Shown here: piece after piece, positions 40,013 through 49,838 of the stretch
Numbering within the stretch: position 1 is the stretch's first letter
Layout of the letters: each line of letters opens with the position of its first letter
NCBI GenBank assembly: GCA_014898415.1
Contig: RCTD01000016.1
Coordinates: forward strand, 744,001-808,000
DNA from: Stromatinia cepivora
Taxonomy: Eukaryota > Ascomycota > Leotiomycetes > Helotiales > Sclerotiniaceae
Length of the DNA: 64,000 nucleotides
Reading direction: 5' to 3'
The notes under the pieces: model-generated
The model's input: the letters and a program-made list of their open reading frames with translations, nothing else
Told to the model about the DNA's origin: nothing
Database searches by the model: none
Program-made: the position numbers and the translations under genes

Positions 40013-43000
40013 TCGATCAATGATTTTGAATCTTCCTTGAATTGAAAAGTCCAGTTTTTTGGATGATCTTTGAATAAGATAACTTTTTATATTAAATTAT
40101 ATATAATCTTCGATATCAAAATCGATTTTATATTGATAAGTATTTATAAATTTCGATATTTTAGTTTGAATATATAATAAACCTTCTTTCGTTTATACGA
40201 AAATTAATTTATTGTATTTTATATATATATAGATATTATATATATTTATATTGTTTATTGATTTATTAATGTTTTCCTTTTATTTCTATATATATTTCGA
40301 TATATACCTGTATAGGGTTTTGTAGAGTATAAGCTTTTTTAAAGAGTTATATAGAAGAATAAATTGTATATAATTTATTATAAATAGGAATTCTAATTAA
40401 TCGTTTTGATAATAATTAATAAACAATTTTAATTGTTATTGAAGATATTAATTATAAATCTCAATTTGATTATTGATTTGGAAATGATAAGTAATAAATA
40501 ATTTGAGATTGGTTTTTAGGATTTAACTGAATTCCTTTTAGAATTGTGATATAAATTGAGGGCTGTAATTCGATATTATAATATCAGAGGGATTATAATA
40601 TTAATATATATAATAGAGATATAATTGTATTTAAATTCGAATATCGATTGATTTGTAATAAGATATAGAGATAATTTGCTTTATCAATTGATCAATAATA
40701 ATTAAAATATTATTATATTTATATTTATCTTTATTAAAGTTGTAATAATTTATAATAATATATTATTATATTCGATTAGGAATCGAAAATGAATATAATA
40801 AATTAGGGGTATAATTGTGTAGAACAGAATTATATTTGTAAGTATAACAATTGTATATATATTTGGTTACGATATTGTATATTCTGGATCAATAATATTG
40901 TTACGAACCTCAACTACGAAACTAAGGCTAGCCGAAAGCGGGCCGAATTGTACGCTAGTTTGAAGAGTTTTCACCTATATAGAGGGGAATTCTTCAATAC
41001 CATTTAGAAAAAGTAATGAAAAGTCTTGATTCTAAACCTATTGTTATTCGAAATTAATCGATTCTTTGCTGTGATTCTCACAAATATTATTGAAATAATA
41101 AAAGATAGGTTTTGTTTATATCAAAATGAACAATGGAAACGGAATTATAGGTTTCATAAATCAGATAAATTCGAAGATTATCGATATCAGGTATTATTAA
41201 GCGGTTATTATAAAGCAAAAGATCATTTTGAAATAATATATATTTATAACCTTGAATAGCTTATATTTTAAATATTAATAAATTATTTATAATTTTATTT
41301 GTTTCGATAATATAATTAATTAAATCAAATCAAGGAGTGATTTCATTCAAATCGATACTAATAATTGCTGTTTCATCTAAATAATACTTTTGTAAAGCTT
41401 TTTTTATGATTTCAGTATCAATTTAGTTATTTTTAATAAGTTATTGAAGACGATTCTTCTTTTTGATATAATTCTGAAAGTTCAATTTATCGATCTGATA
41501 AATTAAGGTATTAATGAAAGGGTTATCTTTTTTAAGGTAATATATAATAATGAAGTTATAATTAATTAGAACTTTTGTCTAACGAATTTGTTGGATACCG
41601 AGAATTCTAACAATTACAAAATATTTGAGGGTCTTATAATTAATATAAACCTTGATTTTATATAATAAATTGATGAATTCTGTTTTTCAATAATTAAGAA
41701 ATCGAATGATTAATAGTATTTCCTTATTATAAACTTTGTAGTTTAGTTTAGCAACAATTATAATTTTGGAGAAATAAATTATAGGAAATCAATCTTCGTT
41801 ATACTATTATAATAATATATTAGCAACTATTTTATCGAATATATCTATTTCGAATATATAAAAAAGTCGGTGATTATAATATTATAAAAACAGAACAGAG
41901 ATAAGCTTTTTCTTCAAGATATTGAATATATTTTAGCATACTTTGTCGAATACAAATTTAATATTTACTTTAATGAATTCATTAAAAGATTTCGTTATTA
42001 TACTATAGTTTTTAATAAACCATCGATAAAAATTACAAAAACCGAAAAATGATTGGATCCCTTTCATTATTATCGGAAAAGTCCAATTTTTAATTACCTC
42101 AATCTTTTCAGAGTTTACCTTTACTCCTTTAATAAAAATAATAAAGCCTAAATATTTGATGTATATAATATTGAATTCGCATTTCTTGAGATCCATTTAT
42201 AAATTAATAATTTCTAATCATTTGAGAATTAATTTAATATAAATTTGATATTCTTCTTTGTTTTCAGAATAGATTAGAATATCATCGAAATATACTATAC
42301 AAAAAACATTTAAATAATCGAATAGAATATCATTTATATAACATTAATAGATTATAGAATTATTCATTAATCCGAATAATACAATCTTATATTTGTATAA
42401 TCTATATCAAATTCGAAAAATAATATACTCTTCCAAAACAGGATCCATTCTTATACAATAGAAAACTTAACGAATATCGAATTTGATAAAGATCTTAATA
42501 TTGAAAAGCCGAGAAAGCATTTTGTTGATCAAAAGGAAAGGATATTGATCTTTATGTATCAAGGAATTCAATAATCTGAAGTTTATACAGAATCTCAAAT
42601 TACTATTGGATTTCTTAACGAATAGGATAAATACAATATAAAGGGTTTGATTAAATTCAATAAAACCTTTACTAAAATTATCCATAATATATTCTTTAAC
42701 GATTTCCAGTTGTTCTAAGGATATCTTATAAAATGGATTATAATATAAAACTTATTCTCCTTTATTTTTCAATATAATTTTATAATTATAAAATCAATTA
42801 AAAGACAAAATATTTGATTTATATTTGAAAAAGATTCAATAATATTATCGATATTCAAATAATATTTTGGGTTCTGAATCGATTTCAATTAATACTTAAT
42901 CGAATTTCTTTCAAACTTTTATATTCTTAAATTTAGTTAAAGTAATCAATACTTTCTTTTCTATATATCATTCGTTTTATTGAGAATCTATTATATTATC

Positions 43001-43180
43001 GAATTCTTTCAAAATAATAATAAAGAATTCAGTTTATTCATTTCTTTTATATTCTAATTAGAATTTATTGGGTTTAAATATATATAGATCGAAGATTTCG
43101 GGTGATATATAGGGGAGGCATTTATAGATTTATAATAATAATATAATTAATTAAAAAAAAGATAAATTGAATTTGAAAGA
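40013..43180 (-). pseudogene. pol remnant of element A (integrase to RT)
   Basis: Minus-strand homologue of element B pol. It is interrupted by a solo LTR at 40,899-41,082. The RT frames at 42467-42685 (FIEFNQTLYIVFILFVKK, LRFCINFRLLNSLIHKDQYP) and 41933-42196 (FFGFCNFYRWFIKNYS) are clear. Between them the catalytic box reads YFDD (minus strand, 42,281-42,292), so the aspartates survive here although they are lost in element B. Numerous stops make it inactive. Confidence 0.8.
40899..41082 (+). repeat. Solo LTR (LTR3) inside element A
   Basis: 184 bp, TGTTACGAACC to GATTCTCACA, flanked by the 5-bp duplication AATAT (40894-40898 and 41083-41087). The flanks rejoin to match element B around 37,735. 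Same family as the LTRs of element D. It is less AT-shifted than its surroundings (GGGCCGAATTGTACGC is intact). Confidence 0.9.
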
Positions 43181-43299
43181 AATCAAGACTTTTTCTTTTT
43201 CAATAAGAATCTATATTGTATTTATATTTGAAAATTCTTATTATATATTATTAATTGCAATTGATCTATTTAATTATAAATCTTTTTGATTCCAATATT

Positions 43300-43491
43300 T
43301 GTTACGAACCTCAACTACGAAACTAGGGCTAGCCGAAAGCGGGCCGAATTGTACGCTAGTTTGAAGAGTTTTTATTTATATAGAGAGGAATTCTTCAATA
43401 CTATTAAAAAGAAAGTAATGAAAAGTTTTGATTCTAAATCCAAATTTATTGTTATTCGAATATTAATTGATTCTTTACTGTAATTCTTATA
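43300..43491 (+). repeat. 5' LTR (LTR3) of element D
   Basis: 192 bp, TGTTACGAACC to ATTCTTATA. The last bases are mutated relative to the TTCTCACA ending of the other two copies. Confidence 0.88.
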
Positions 43492-43564
43492 ATTCTTTTT
43501 ATTCATTTTTGAAAGTAACTCGTCGATTAATTTTAGGAATAACCTCATTTTTTTGATTCATTTG

Positions 43565-43830
43565 AATCTTTCGAAATTTACCTTCAAAACATATACGAAT
43601 TTAGCCTCGAAACAAGCTTTCGAAAACCCTTCGGAATATTATCGAAAACCTTCGAAAACCTTTCGAAATTTACCCTCAAAATATATACGAATTTGATCTC
43701 AAAACGAATCTTCGAAAACCCTTCGAAATTTACTTTTAAAACATATACGAATTTAATCTTAAAACAAACCTTCGAAAACTCTTCGGAATATTATCGAAAA
43801 ATCTACCAAAATACTACAAAAAACCTTCGA
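43565..43830 (+). repeat. Degenerate long-unit repeats, first block in element D
   Basis: Three imperfect units containing CGAAATTTAC, AAAACATATACGAATTT and TTCGAAAACCCTTCGGAAT-like segments, spaced about 60-92 nt. AT-shifted differences between units are mostly C/T. Confidence 0.65.
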
Positions 43831-44022
43831 ATCAAGAAAATCAAGAAAAACAAGAAGAAGAAATTGAAAAGATATATTCGAAAGATATAAATATGATATA
43901 CGAACCGAACTCTATTTTATTTTACGAAATTCGAAAGCGAATTTTTAAATTATACAAATCATTTAAACAAAAAGATAAAAAAACGAAAGTATATAAAAAA
44001 TCTTCGAAATCCCATCGAAAAA

Positions 44023-44250
44023 GTGAAGAATTTGAATATAAAAGTTGTTAGAAAAATTGAAGATATTAAAATTGAAGATATTGAAGTTGAAGATATTAAA
44101 ATTGAAATGATGATAATAAAGCTTTTGGTACTATTTTTGAGGAATACAATAAGCGGATTTATAAATGATAATGATAAAGTTTTTGATACTATCGTTAAGG
44201 AATATAATGGTATTACTTTTAAAGAGTATAATAAACGAATTTATATATAA
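44023..44250 (+). pseudogene. Lysine/glutamate-rich frame in element D with an internal duplication
   Basis: Frame with KIEDIKIEDIEVEDIKIE followed by two related units around EEYNKRIY-like and EYNKRIYI segments. No recognised domain. It may be a vestige of a Gag-like or accessory product of the element, but it could equally be repeat-derived. Confidence 0.3.
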
Positions 44251-44655
44251 TATTAGCTGTATTTCTGTTTTCAAAAATAGGATTCTGGTGAAATGTTTGA
44301 AGCCTTTTCCCTTTGACGGAATGCTAGGCCTCTTCCAAAAGGAGGGGTGAAGCTAGCCCTTGTATGATTCTAGAGGATCATTGGTGAAAACTGGTTATAA
44401 ATAATCGGATCTATATTGGAAAGCTAATATATTGGTTGAAAACAAAATAGTATTTATATTGGAATCATCATTTTTTGATACAAATTTGAATCGATGTATT
44501 GATAGATATAATATATTTTGTGTTTTAAATTTTAAAAGAAAAAGCAAGTTAAAACCCCCTTTTTTTATTATTTACCGAATCTACAGGATCATTAAAATCG
44601 ATAAGGATATCGATCCAAAAAAAGAAGGCATCAATATCCCCTACTCATCATATTA

Positions 44656-44853
44656 AAAAGCATACCGAATCGAAAGTATACCGAATCCGAATCGAAAGCA
44701 TACCAAATCGAAAGCATACCAAATCGAAAGCATACCAAATCGAAAGCATACCAAATCGAAAGCATACCAAATCGAAAGCATACCAAATCGAAAGCATACC
44801 AAATCGAAAACATACCGAATCCGAATCGAAAGCATACCGAATCGAAAACATGC
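44656..44853 (+). repeat. 16-bp tandem repeat AAAGCATACCAAATCG in element D
   Basis: Seven perfect consecutive units start at 44,695, 44,711, 44,727, 44,743, 44,759, 44,775 and 44,791. They are flanked on both sides by altered units carrying the same 6-8 bp insertion (CCGAATCCGAATCG) and further degenerate copies. The perfect core inside a RIP-altered island suggests recent expansion. Confidence 0.9.
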
Positions 44854-45119
44854 CTATCGAAGTTGTATCGAAATTGTATCGAAATCGTACCAAAATCGAA
44901 TTGAAAGTGAATCGAAAATGAATATATATATAAGGATTTTTAAATGATATTAAAGAAGTTTTCAAAGAAATGAAAATACTGAACTTTATAAAATGAAGAT
45001 ATAAGCATTATAATTTCATTATTAAAAGAATTATTATAGATTTAATCGTTATATGAAATTCTCCATTGAAGTTTCAGCTTAGCCGATTATTATAGAGTTA
45101 GGAATAGAGGAATTAGAAG

Positions 45120-45300
45120 AATTGAAAGGATTTCGATGGATCTACGATGATTCTACGAAAAAGCATACAACACAATACAATGGTTTTACGAAAAGGCATA
45201 CACCACAATATCGATGGTTCTACGAAAGGGCATACACCACAATATCGATGGATCTACAATGGTTTCACGAAAAGGCATACAATACAACATCGAATGATAT
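45120..45300 (+). repeat. TACGAAAAGGCATACA repeats, third block in element D
   Basis: About four units of roughly 30-46 nt with TCTACGA, AAAGGCATACACCACAATA and TCGATGG segments. The GCATAC core resembles the 16-bp tandem at 44,656-44,853, so both may derive from one ancestral unit. Confidence 0.7.
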
Positions 45301-45385
45301 TAGTTTCGATTGGATATTTCAAGTTAAATGGTTTCACTTCAACATTAGTAGCTTTCGAGGACGAAAGCTTCGGAAGGGAAGGCTC

Positions 45386-45577
45386 TGTTACGAACCTCAA
45401 CTACGAAACTAGGGCTAGCCGAAAGCGGGCCGAATTGTACGCTAGTTTGAAGAGTTTTCACTTATATAGAGGGGAATTCTTCAATACCATTAGAAAGAAA
45501 GTAATGAAAAGTCTTGATTCTAAATCCAAACCTATTGTTATTCGAATATTAACCGATTCTTTGCTGTGATTCTCACA
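45386..45577 (+). repeat. 3' LTR (LTR3) of element D
   Basis: 192 bp, TGTTACGAACC to GATTCTCACA. It is almost identical to the solo LTR at 40,899 and less mutated than the 5' LTR of the same element. Confidence 0.9.
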
Positions 45578-46480
45578 ATATTCTTTAAACTGATCATTTT
45601 ATCGATTAGCATTTTATTAAACTAATCAATCGATTTTCTATTTGTGAAAAAATAATTAAATAACAAAGAGATTATTCGAATAGAAGATAATATAAAATCT
45701 CTCTTTAAACCATTCGAAATATTGATTAAAGCAATCGAATTTCACTCGAATTTCTGATAACCAAAATCTATCTAAAATAACATTATAACTCTCTAATTCA
45801 ATAATAAAAAAAGAGACAAAAGATTGTTTACAATTATTGATCATTAAATTAAAGAATATGAAATAGATAATAATATAATCTTATATATTATTATACTCTT
45901 TAATTTCAATTGAAGTTTTAAATAATATAATTCTTAATTTAAATATAAGAAATAAACAAATAAGGAGTATAGTATTAATAAAAGCAAATCCATTTATTCC
46001 AAAATCAATGAATACTTTTGATTAATAAATATAATCATTTTTCAAAAAGTTATAGGGAAAAATGAATATTTCTTTTCCTATAAATTTAATTAAATCAAGA
46101 AATCTTATATCCTATATAACATTTAAAATAAAAATAGAATCTAAACATTTAGTTTTAAATACTTTTCTTCTTCTAAACAGGTATTTTATATAATTTCAAT
46201 TATAACTTCTAAACTGAAATCTTTTTCGGTATCCTAATATTCTTCGAATTCTTTTACTTCTTTTTGTATCGTTTCGATTTTATTAAAATTATCAATATAA
46301 GGTATCGATATATATATTGCTTTAGGAAAAAAAAAGGCAACGAATATTTAAAATTCGAATAATTATTAAATACAACAAAACCAATATATCCGAAAAAGAT
46401 ATTCCAAGATAAAAATAGTTTTAGGAATATAAAGGTTTCAAAATTGAAGTTATTAAAATCGAAGAAAGAAATAATAAAAA
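45578..46480 (-). pseudogene. Protease and Gag remnant of element A
   Basis: The minus-strand frame at 45656-45844 (ELESYNVILDRFWLSEIRVK) is the counterpart of element B 35,275-35,460. Further right the acidic Gag C-terminus of element B (34,650-34,970) can be followed in reverse to about 46,450. Homology then stops. Confidence 0.7.
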
Positions 46481-47850
46481 TGAGATTAGTTTTGAATAAA
46501 TAAATAATTCAAGTTGTCCTACAATAAATAGATATTATTGTTTTTCTCAAATTCTTTATTTTCGATATTATAGGAGATTATAATGAAATAAGCAAGTATA
46601 AGATTATAATAGTAATAATAAAGTCTTATAATGATATTGTATTATATACAGTTAATAATACTGAATAATATTTAATACAGATTCTTTTTCTTCAATATTA
46701 AGAGTATAATCTTCCTATATACCTTTTCCGAATTCTTTCATATATCAATATCTCATTCTCATTCGTTGATTTGAATAAAGATTCATTATTTCAATTATCT
46801 TGATTAATATTATAAAGATTCTTTATTTGAATACCTCTAGTATTCGACTAATTGGGTTTCTTTATTTGAATACCCCTGTATCGATGATTTCGATCGTAGT
46901 ACGAATAATATTATATAATCGTAGTATCAATAATATTATATAAATTCGAATATAATATTTGAAGATTTATAATGATTTATGAATTTTATATTATTAAAAA
47001 GATATTAATTATTTAAAGAGTTTTTATTATTAAAAACAATAAATCAAAAGCTATTATATATATTTTAAATACTTTAATTATTCTAAAGTTTTTTTATTAG
47101 TATTTCTTGATATGAAAAGATTTTTTTAATAATAGAAAGCTATTGTTTTTTTATTTAAAATTATTTTATTTTTTCGAATTATATTTTCTAGAATTAAATT
47201 CTTTAGTATAATGTTTTTTGCAATATAATATATTATAGAAAATTCTAAATCGTTATTATTATTATAGATAAAATCGATATCTATTTAGATTTTTATAAAT
47301 CAATTATAATTATTGAAAACCAAATCTTTCAAAATTAATATCTATTTTAAACTTTTGATTTGTAATTTTCATTATCATTAATAACAATTTTATTGAAAGT
47401 ATTAGATTGTTTTTATATAAGTTTATAAATTATTTTGTTTTTGAAGTATAGAGCAATTGGTATATAATTATATAAAATAGAATTAAAAATGACTATCTTG
47501 AATATACAAAAATGATTAATTATAAAATACTTTATTATATTAATACAATTAGATTATAACTAAATAAAGAAAATATCGAAGGATTTAAATATATTTTTCA
47601 TATTATTATTACTAAACCTAATTATATATTTTGTGATTTATTATTAAATCATTATTATATTATTGTTTCTTTTCTTTTAATACTTTTATTATTAAGAATA
47701 TTTTAACTTCGATACATCCACAAAATAATCTTTGTAATTACAAAATTGAGATTACCAATCCTATACTTTTATCTCAGAATATATTTATCCACAATTATTA
47801 TATCATTCCATTTTTTATCACAAAATTGATTGATCTCCGCAATATTCCTC
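46481..47850. other. Unassigned AT-rich sequence at the right edge of the island
   Basis: No LTR, no frame and no homology that I could follow to elements A-E. It includes a duplicated TTCTTTATTTGAATACC (about 46,811 and 46,861) and two ATCGTAGTA...AATAATATTATATAA units near 46,890-46,940. It may be the eroded 5' leader and LTR of element A or a separate RIP-altered element. Confidence 0.5.
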
Positions 47851-47870
47851 GATTTTCGGGGAACCCGTAA

Positions 47871-48098
47871 ATGACACATTCCAGGTTTCTCTATCAGCAC
47901 TCATACATGCAGGCTTGGGCTGGAGAACCTTCCTTTTGTAGAAATGAAACTGTACAACTGCAGACAATCGTGTACCCGCTCCGACGACAACACGTATTGT
48001 CTGACCAGAAGCAATATATTCTCGCGAATTCGGGATACGAGATCCATTTTTCCAATATCGCTATAATCCTGGATACAACTCTTTCTGAAATTACCTGA
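47871..48098 (+). pseudogene. Possible LysM-like gene fragment at the island edge
   Basis: A 75-residue frame ending QYILANSGYEIHFSNIAIIL then DTTLSEIT. The tail resembles a LysM core (yTVqsGDtcxxIAxxxgTTLSeIt), with the GD position read as GY and the usual cysteine lost. Composition is close to genic, but no signal peptide or continuation is visible. It could be a truncated, RIP-leaked copy of a LysM protein gene or a chance resemblance. Low certainty. Confidence 0.25.
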
Positions 48099-49838
48099 TC
48101 TGTTTATTTGTAATCGCCTATGTAACCCTTTCTATTTATAAACTAATCCTCTCAAACTATTGATATCTTATATTTGGTTTTTGAAATATTCAACAATCGT
48201 TTTATCTGCAATCCATCATAATCATATTAGTAGAAATCGATCCTTCTCATCACAAATCAACCTAAGTTAAAGTATCTAATATATATCAATATCTTATAAT
48301 ACAAGGAACTTACCAAGATCCTTCCCTCGACACAAAATCCATTCACAACACAGTTGTATACCAACCAACCTCATCATCGTAAAGCATTTTTTCAATTGAC
48401 CAAATCGTGAAAAGCTTTAAAACTGTGGAGCTACTGAAATGATTATTATAATGACAGGATGGTAAGGGTAGGAAACTGACCTGACTTCATATTCATATAT
48501 CGACCAATACAGCACAATTCAAGGCAATGAATATCATCACAATAATCAAAAGTATCGAGCCCAGAATAGTCCATCGAGGATTCGACCTTCGAATAGATAA
48601 TACCATCAAGGTTTTCAGCTGCAGCAAGGCCGATGGAGAGGGCAATTGAAATGAGTCTGTATGACAAGGAGTCGACGAAGTCTGCCGAGACTGAATGACC
48701 GAGCGAATGAGTGTTGGAAAGGAATTGAAGCGGATGATGATTGAAAAGAGGGGAACACGAGATTCTTATAGATGTTGAAAGCGGCGGCTGGCTCGTGTAC
48801 GCACATTGCCTGATGGGGCGGCTGCTAAACTCGGGGGGGCAAGCACTACGACTTGAGATTATAAATATAATTTTCGTAATATAATGATAAAATAAATGAT
48901 TTGAGTAAAAAAAGTATTTAAAAAATGAATAAAATTAATAATAAATAAATGATTAATTATCGATTATATAAATTGTAATTATAATTCGGAATATATAATT
49001 TTTCCATATATATTGTTCTTCAAATATTGAGAATTTAGTTTTTTGATTTTTGTTTAACAAATATATATATATATATATAATATTCTTTCTATATAAATTT
49101 AGGATCCTTCCAAAACGGATTCGGAAGTCTATATAGAAAGTATTTTAAGGTCCTTTAGGGCTGCAACTATTTATCTATACCTCAACCACCAGTACTACAC
49201 CATGCGCAACTATTCTAATCTTACAAGCGGCATTAATAAAAATAGAAATAGGCCCGTCATATATATTTTCCCTGCATATTAGGAATATGGATATGAAGGC
49301 AAAGGTATCAATAATACCATATTCATGGATGCTTTAGCTGAGGATGTAAGGTACCTAGGTATGCAATGTTGAAAAGAACCCAGCTAATATTGTGCATGTT
49401 AATAGTACTGCGGCAATCCGATAGATAAGACATCGTCTAATGATTCACTAGCTAAATTCATAGCATGATTTAGATATCTCAAACGGAATAGATGCCGAGA
49501 AGGTTCTTGAGAGTGTAAAATCTGGTTGAACAATCTGACGATAATGCAGACACAATCTAATCATGGCGAATTTTCTTCGCCCAGAACGAATTATTCATCT
49601 ATACGCATAACAATAGTTCTACACAAATAGGATCGAGTCCAGGCTTCCATTGATTCTATCACAGTTTTAATTTCTGTAGAAGTATATCTCGCACATCGCC
49701 TGCCTCGTCCTGCTAGGAGTCAATAGATGCAACAGCAATGCACGATCAGTCTCCAGTGATGAATTTTGGGAAAATTCCTATATATGAGATGGCTATTGCA
49801 ATAATAAGAAATACTAAAATCCCAACTGATCACATCAA
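48099..49838. other. Intergenic DNA with a second small AT-rich pocket
   Basis: From 48,099 to 48,840 composition is ordinary, then 48,860-49,150 is strongly AT rich again with an (AT)n run near 49,062-49,080 and an inverted pair TTCTATATA...TATATAGAA around 49,086 and 49,131. A minus-strand frame at 48,493-48,606 encodes a strongly hydrophobic stretch (ILGSILLIIVMIFIAL), possibly a remnant of a membrane-protein exon, but it is too short to call. No gene is supported. Confidence 0.45.

Larger units (their letters stand above)
43300..45577 (+). mobile_element. Element D: short non-autonomous LTR element
   Basis: 2,278 bp with two 192-bp LTRs (43300-43491 and 45386-45577) and the 5-bp duplication ATATT (43295-43299 and 45578-45582). 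The flanks rejoin in element A to match element B near 35,540. A purine-rich CGGAAGGGAAGG lies just before the 3' LTR. The 1.9 kb interior has no RT, protease or integrase trace, only repeats and short lysine-rich frames, so the element would need enzymes from a relative (TRIM/LARD-like). Confidence 0.85.
23273..46480 (-). mobile_element. Element A: old Gypsy copy broken by four later insertions
   Basis: Minus-strand element with its 3' LTR at 23273-23554. Its internal sequence resumes after each insertion: 23555-24127, 32435-32966, 40008-40898, 41083-43299 and 45578 to about 46,480. Each piece aligns by eye, in reverse orientation, with consecutive parts of element B (3' leader, chromodomain, integrase, RT/RNase H, protease, Gag C-terminus). 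The other LTR, expected on the right, was not found: homology fades near 46,480, about 1.4 kb short of where it should lie. The interruptions make this the oldest layer of the nest. Confidence 0.8.
20102..47850. other. RIP-degraded nest of transposable elements (AT-rich island)
   Basis: About 27.7 kb with almost no GC-rich sequence, no intact long reading frame and many TA-rich stop-riddled stretches, flanked by ordinary genes on both sides. Repeat copies differ from each other mainly by C/T and G/A changes on both strands, the signature of repeat-induced point mutation known from ascomycetes. The island decomposes into at least six insertions (described separately) whose order can be read from target-site duplications and interrupted homology. 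Confidence 0.9.

Noticed and set aside
44631..44965. Minus-strand frames with repeated WYAFDLVCFRFG
   Set aside because: They are translations of the 16-bp tandem repeat in three frames, not a protein.
20102..47850. A CRISPR-like or phage-like system in the repeat-rich centre
   Set aside because: Repeats are LTRs and tandem arrays without unique spacers, and flanking genes are eukaryotic with introns.
48446..48806. Overlapping minus-strand frames resembling a small secreted or membrane protein
   Set aside because: Starts are TTG or leave no usable intron structure; the hydrophobic stretch at 48,493-48,606 is too short to call a gene.
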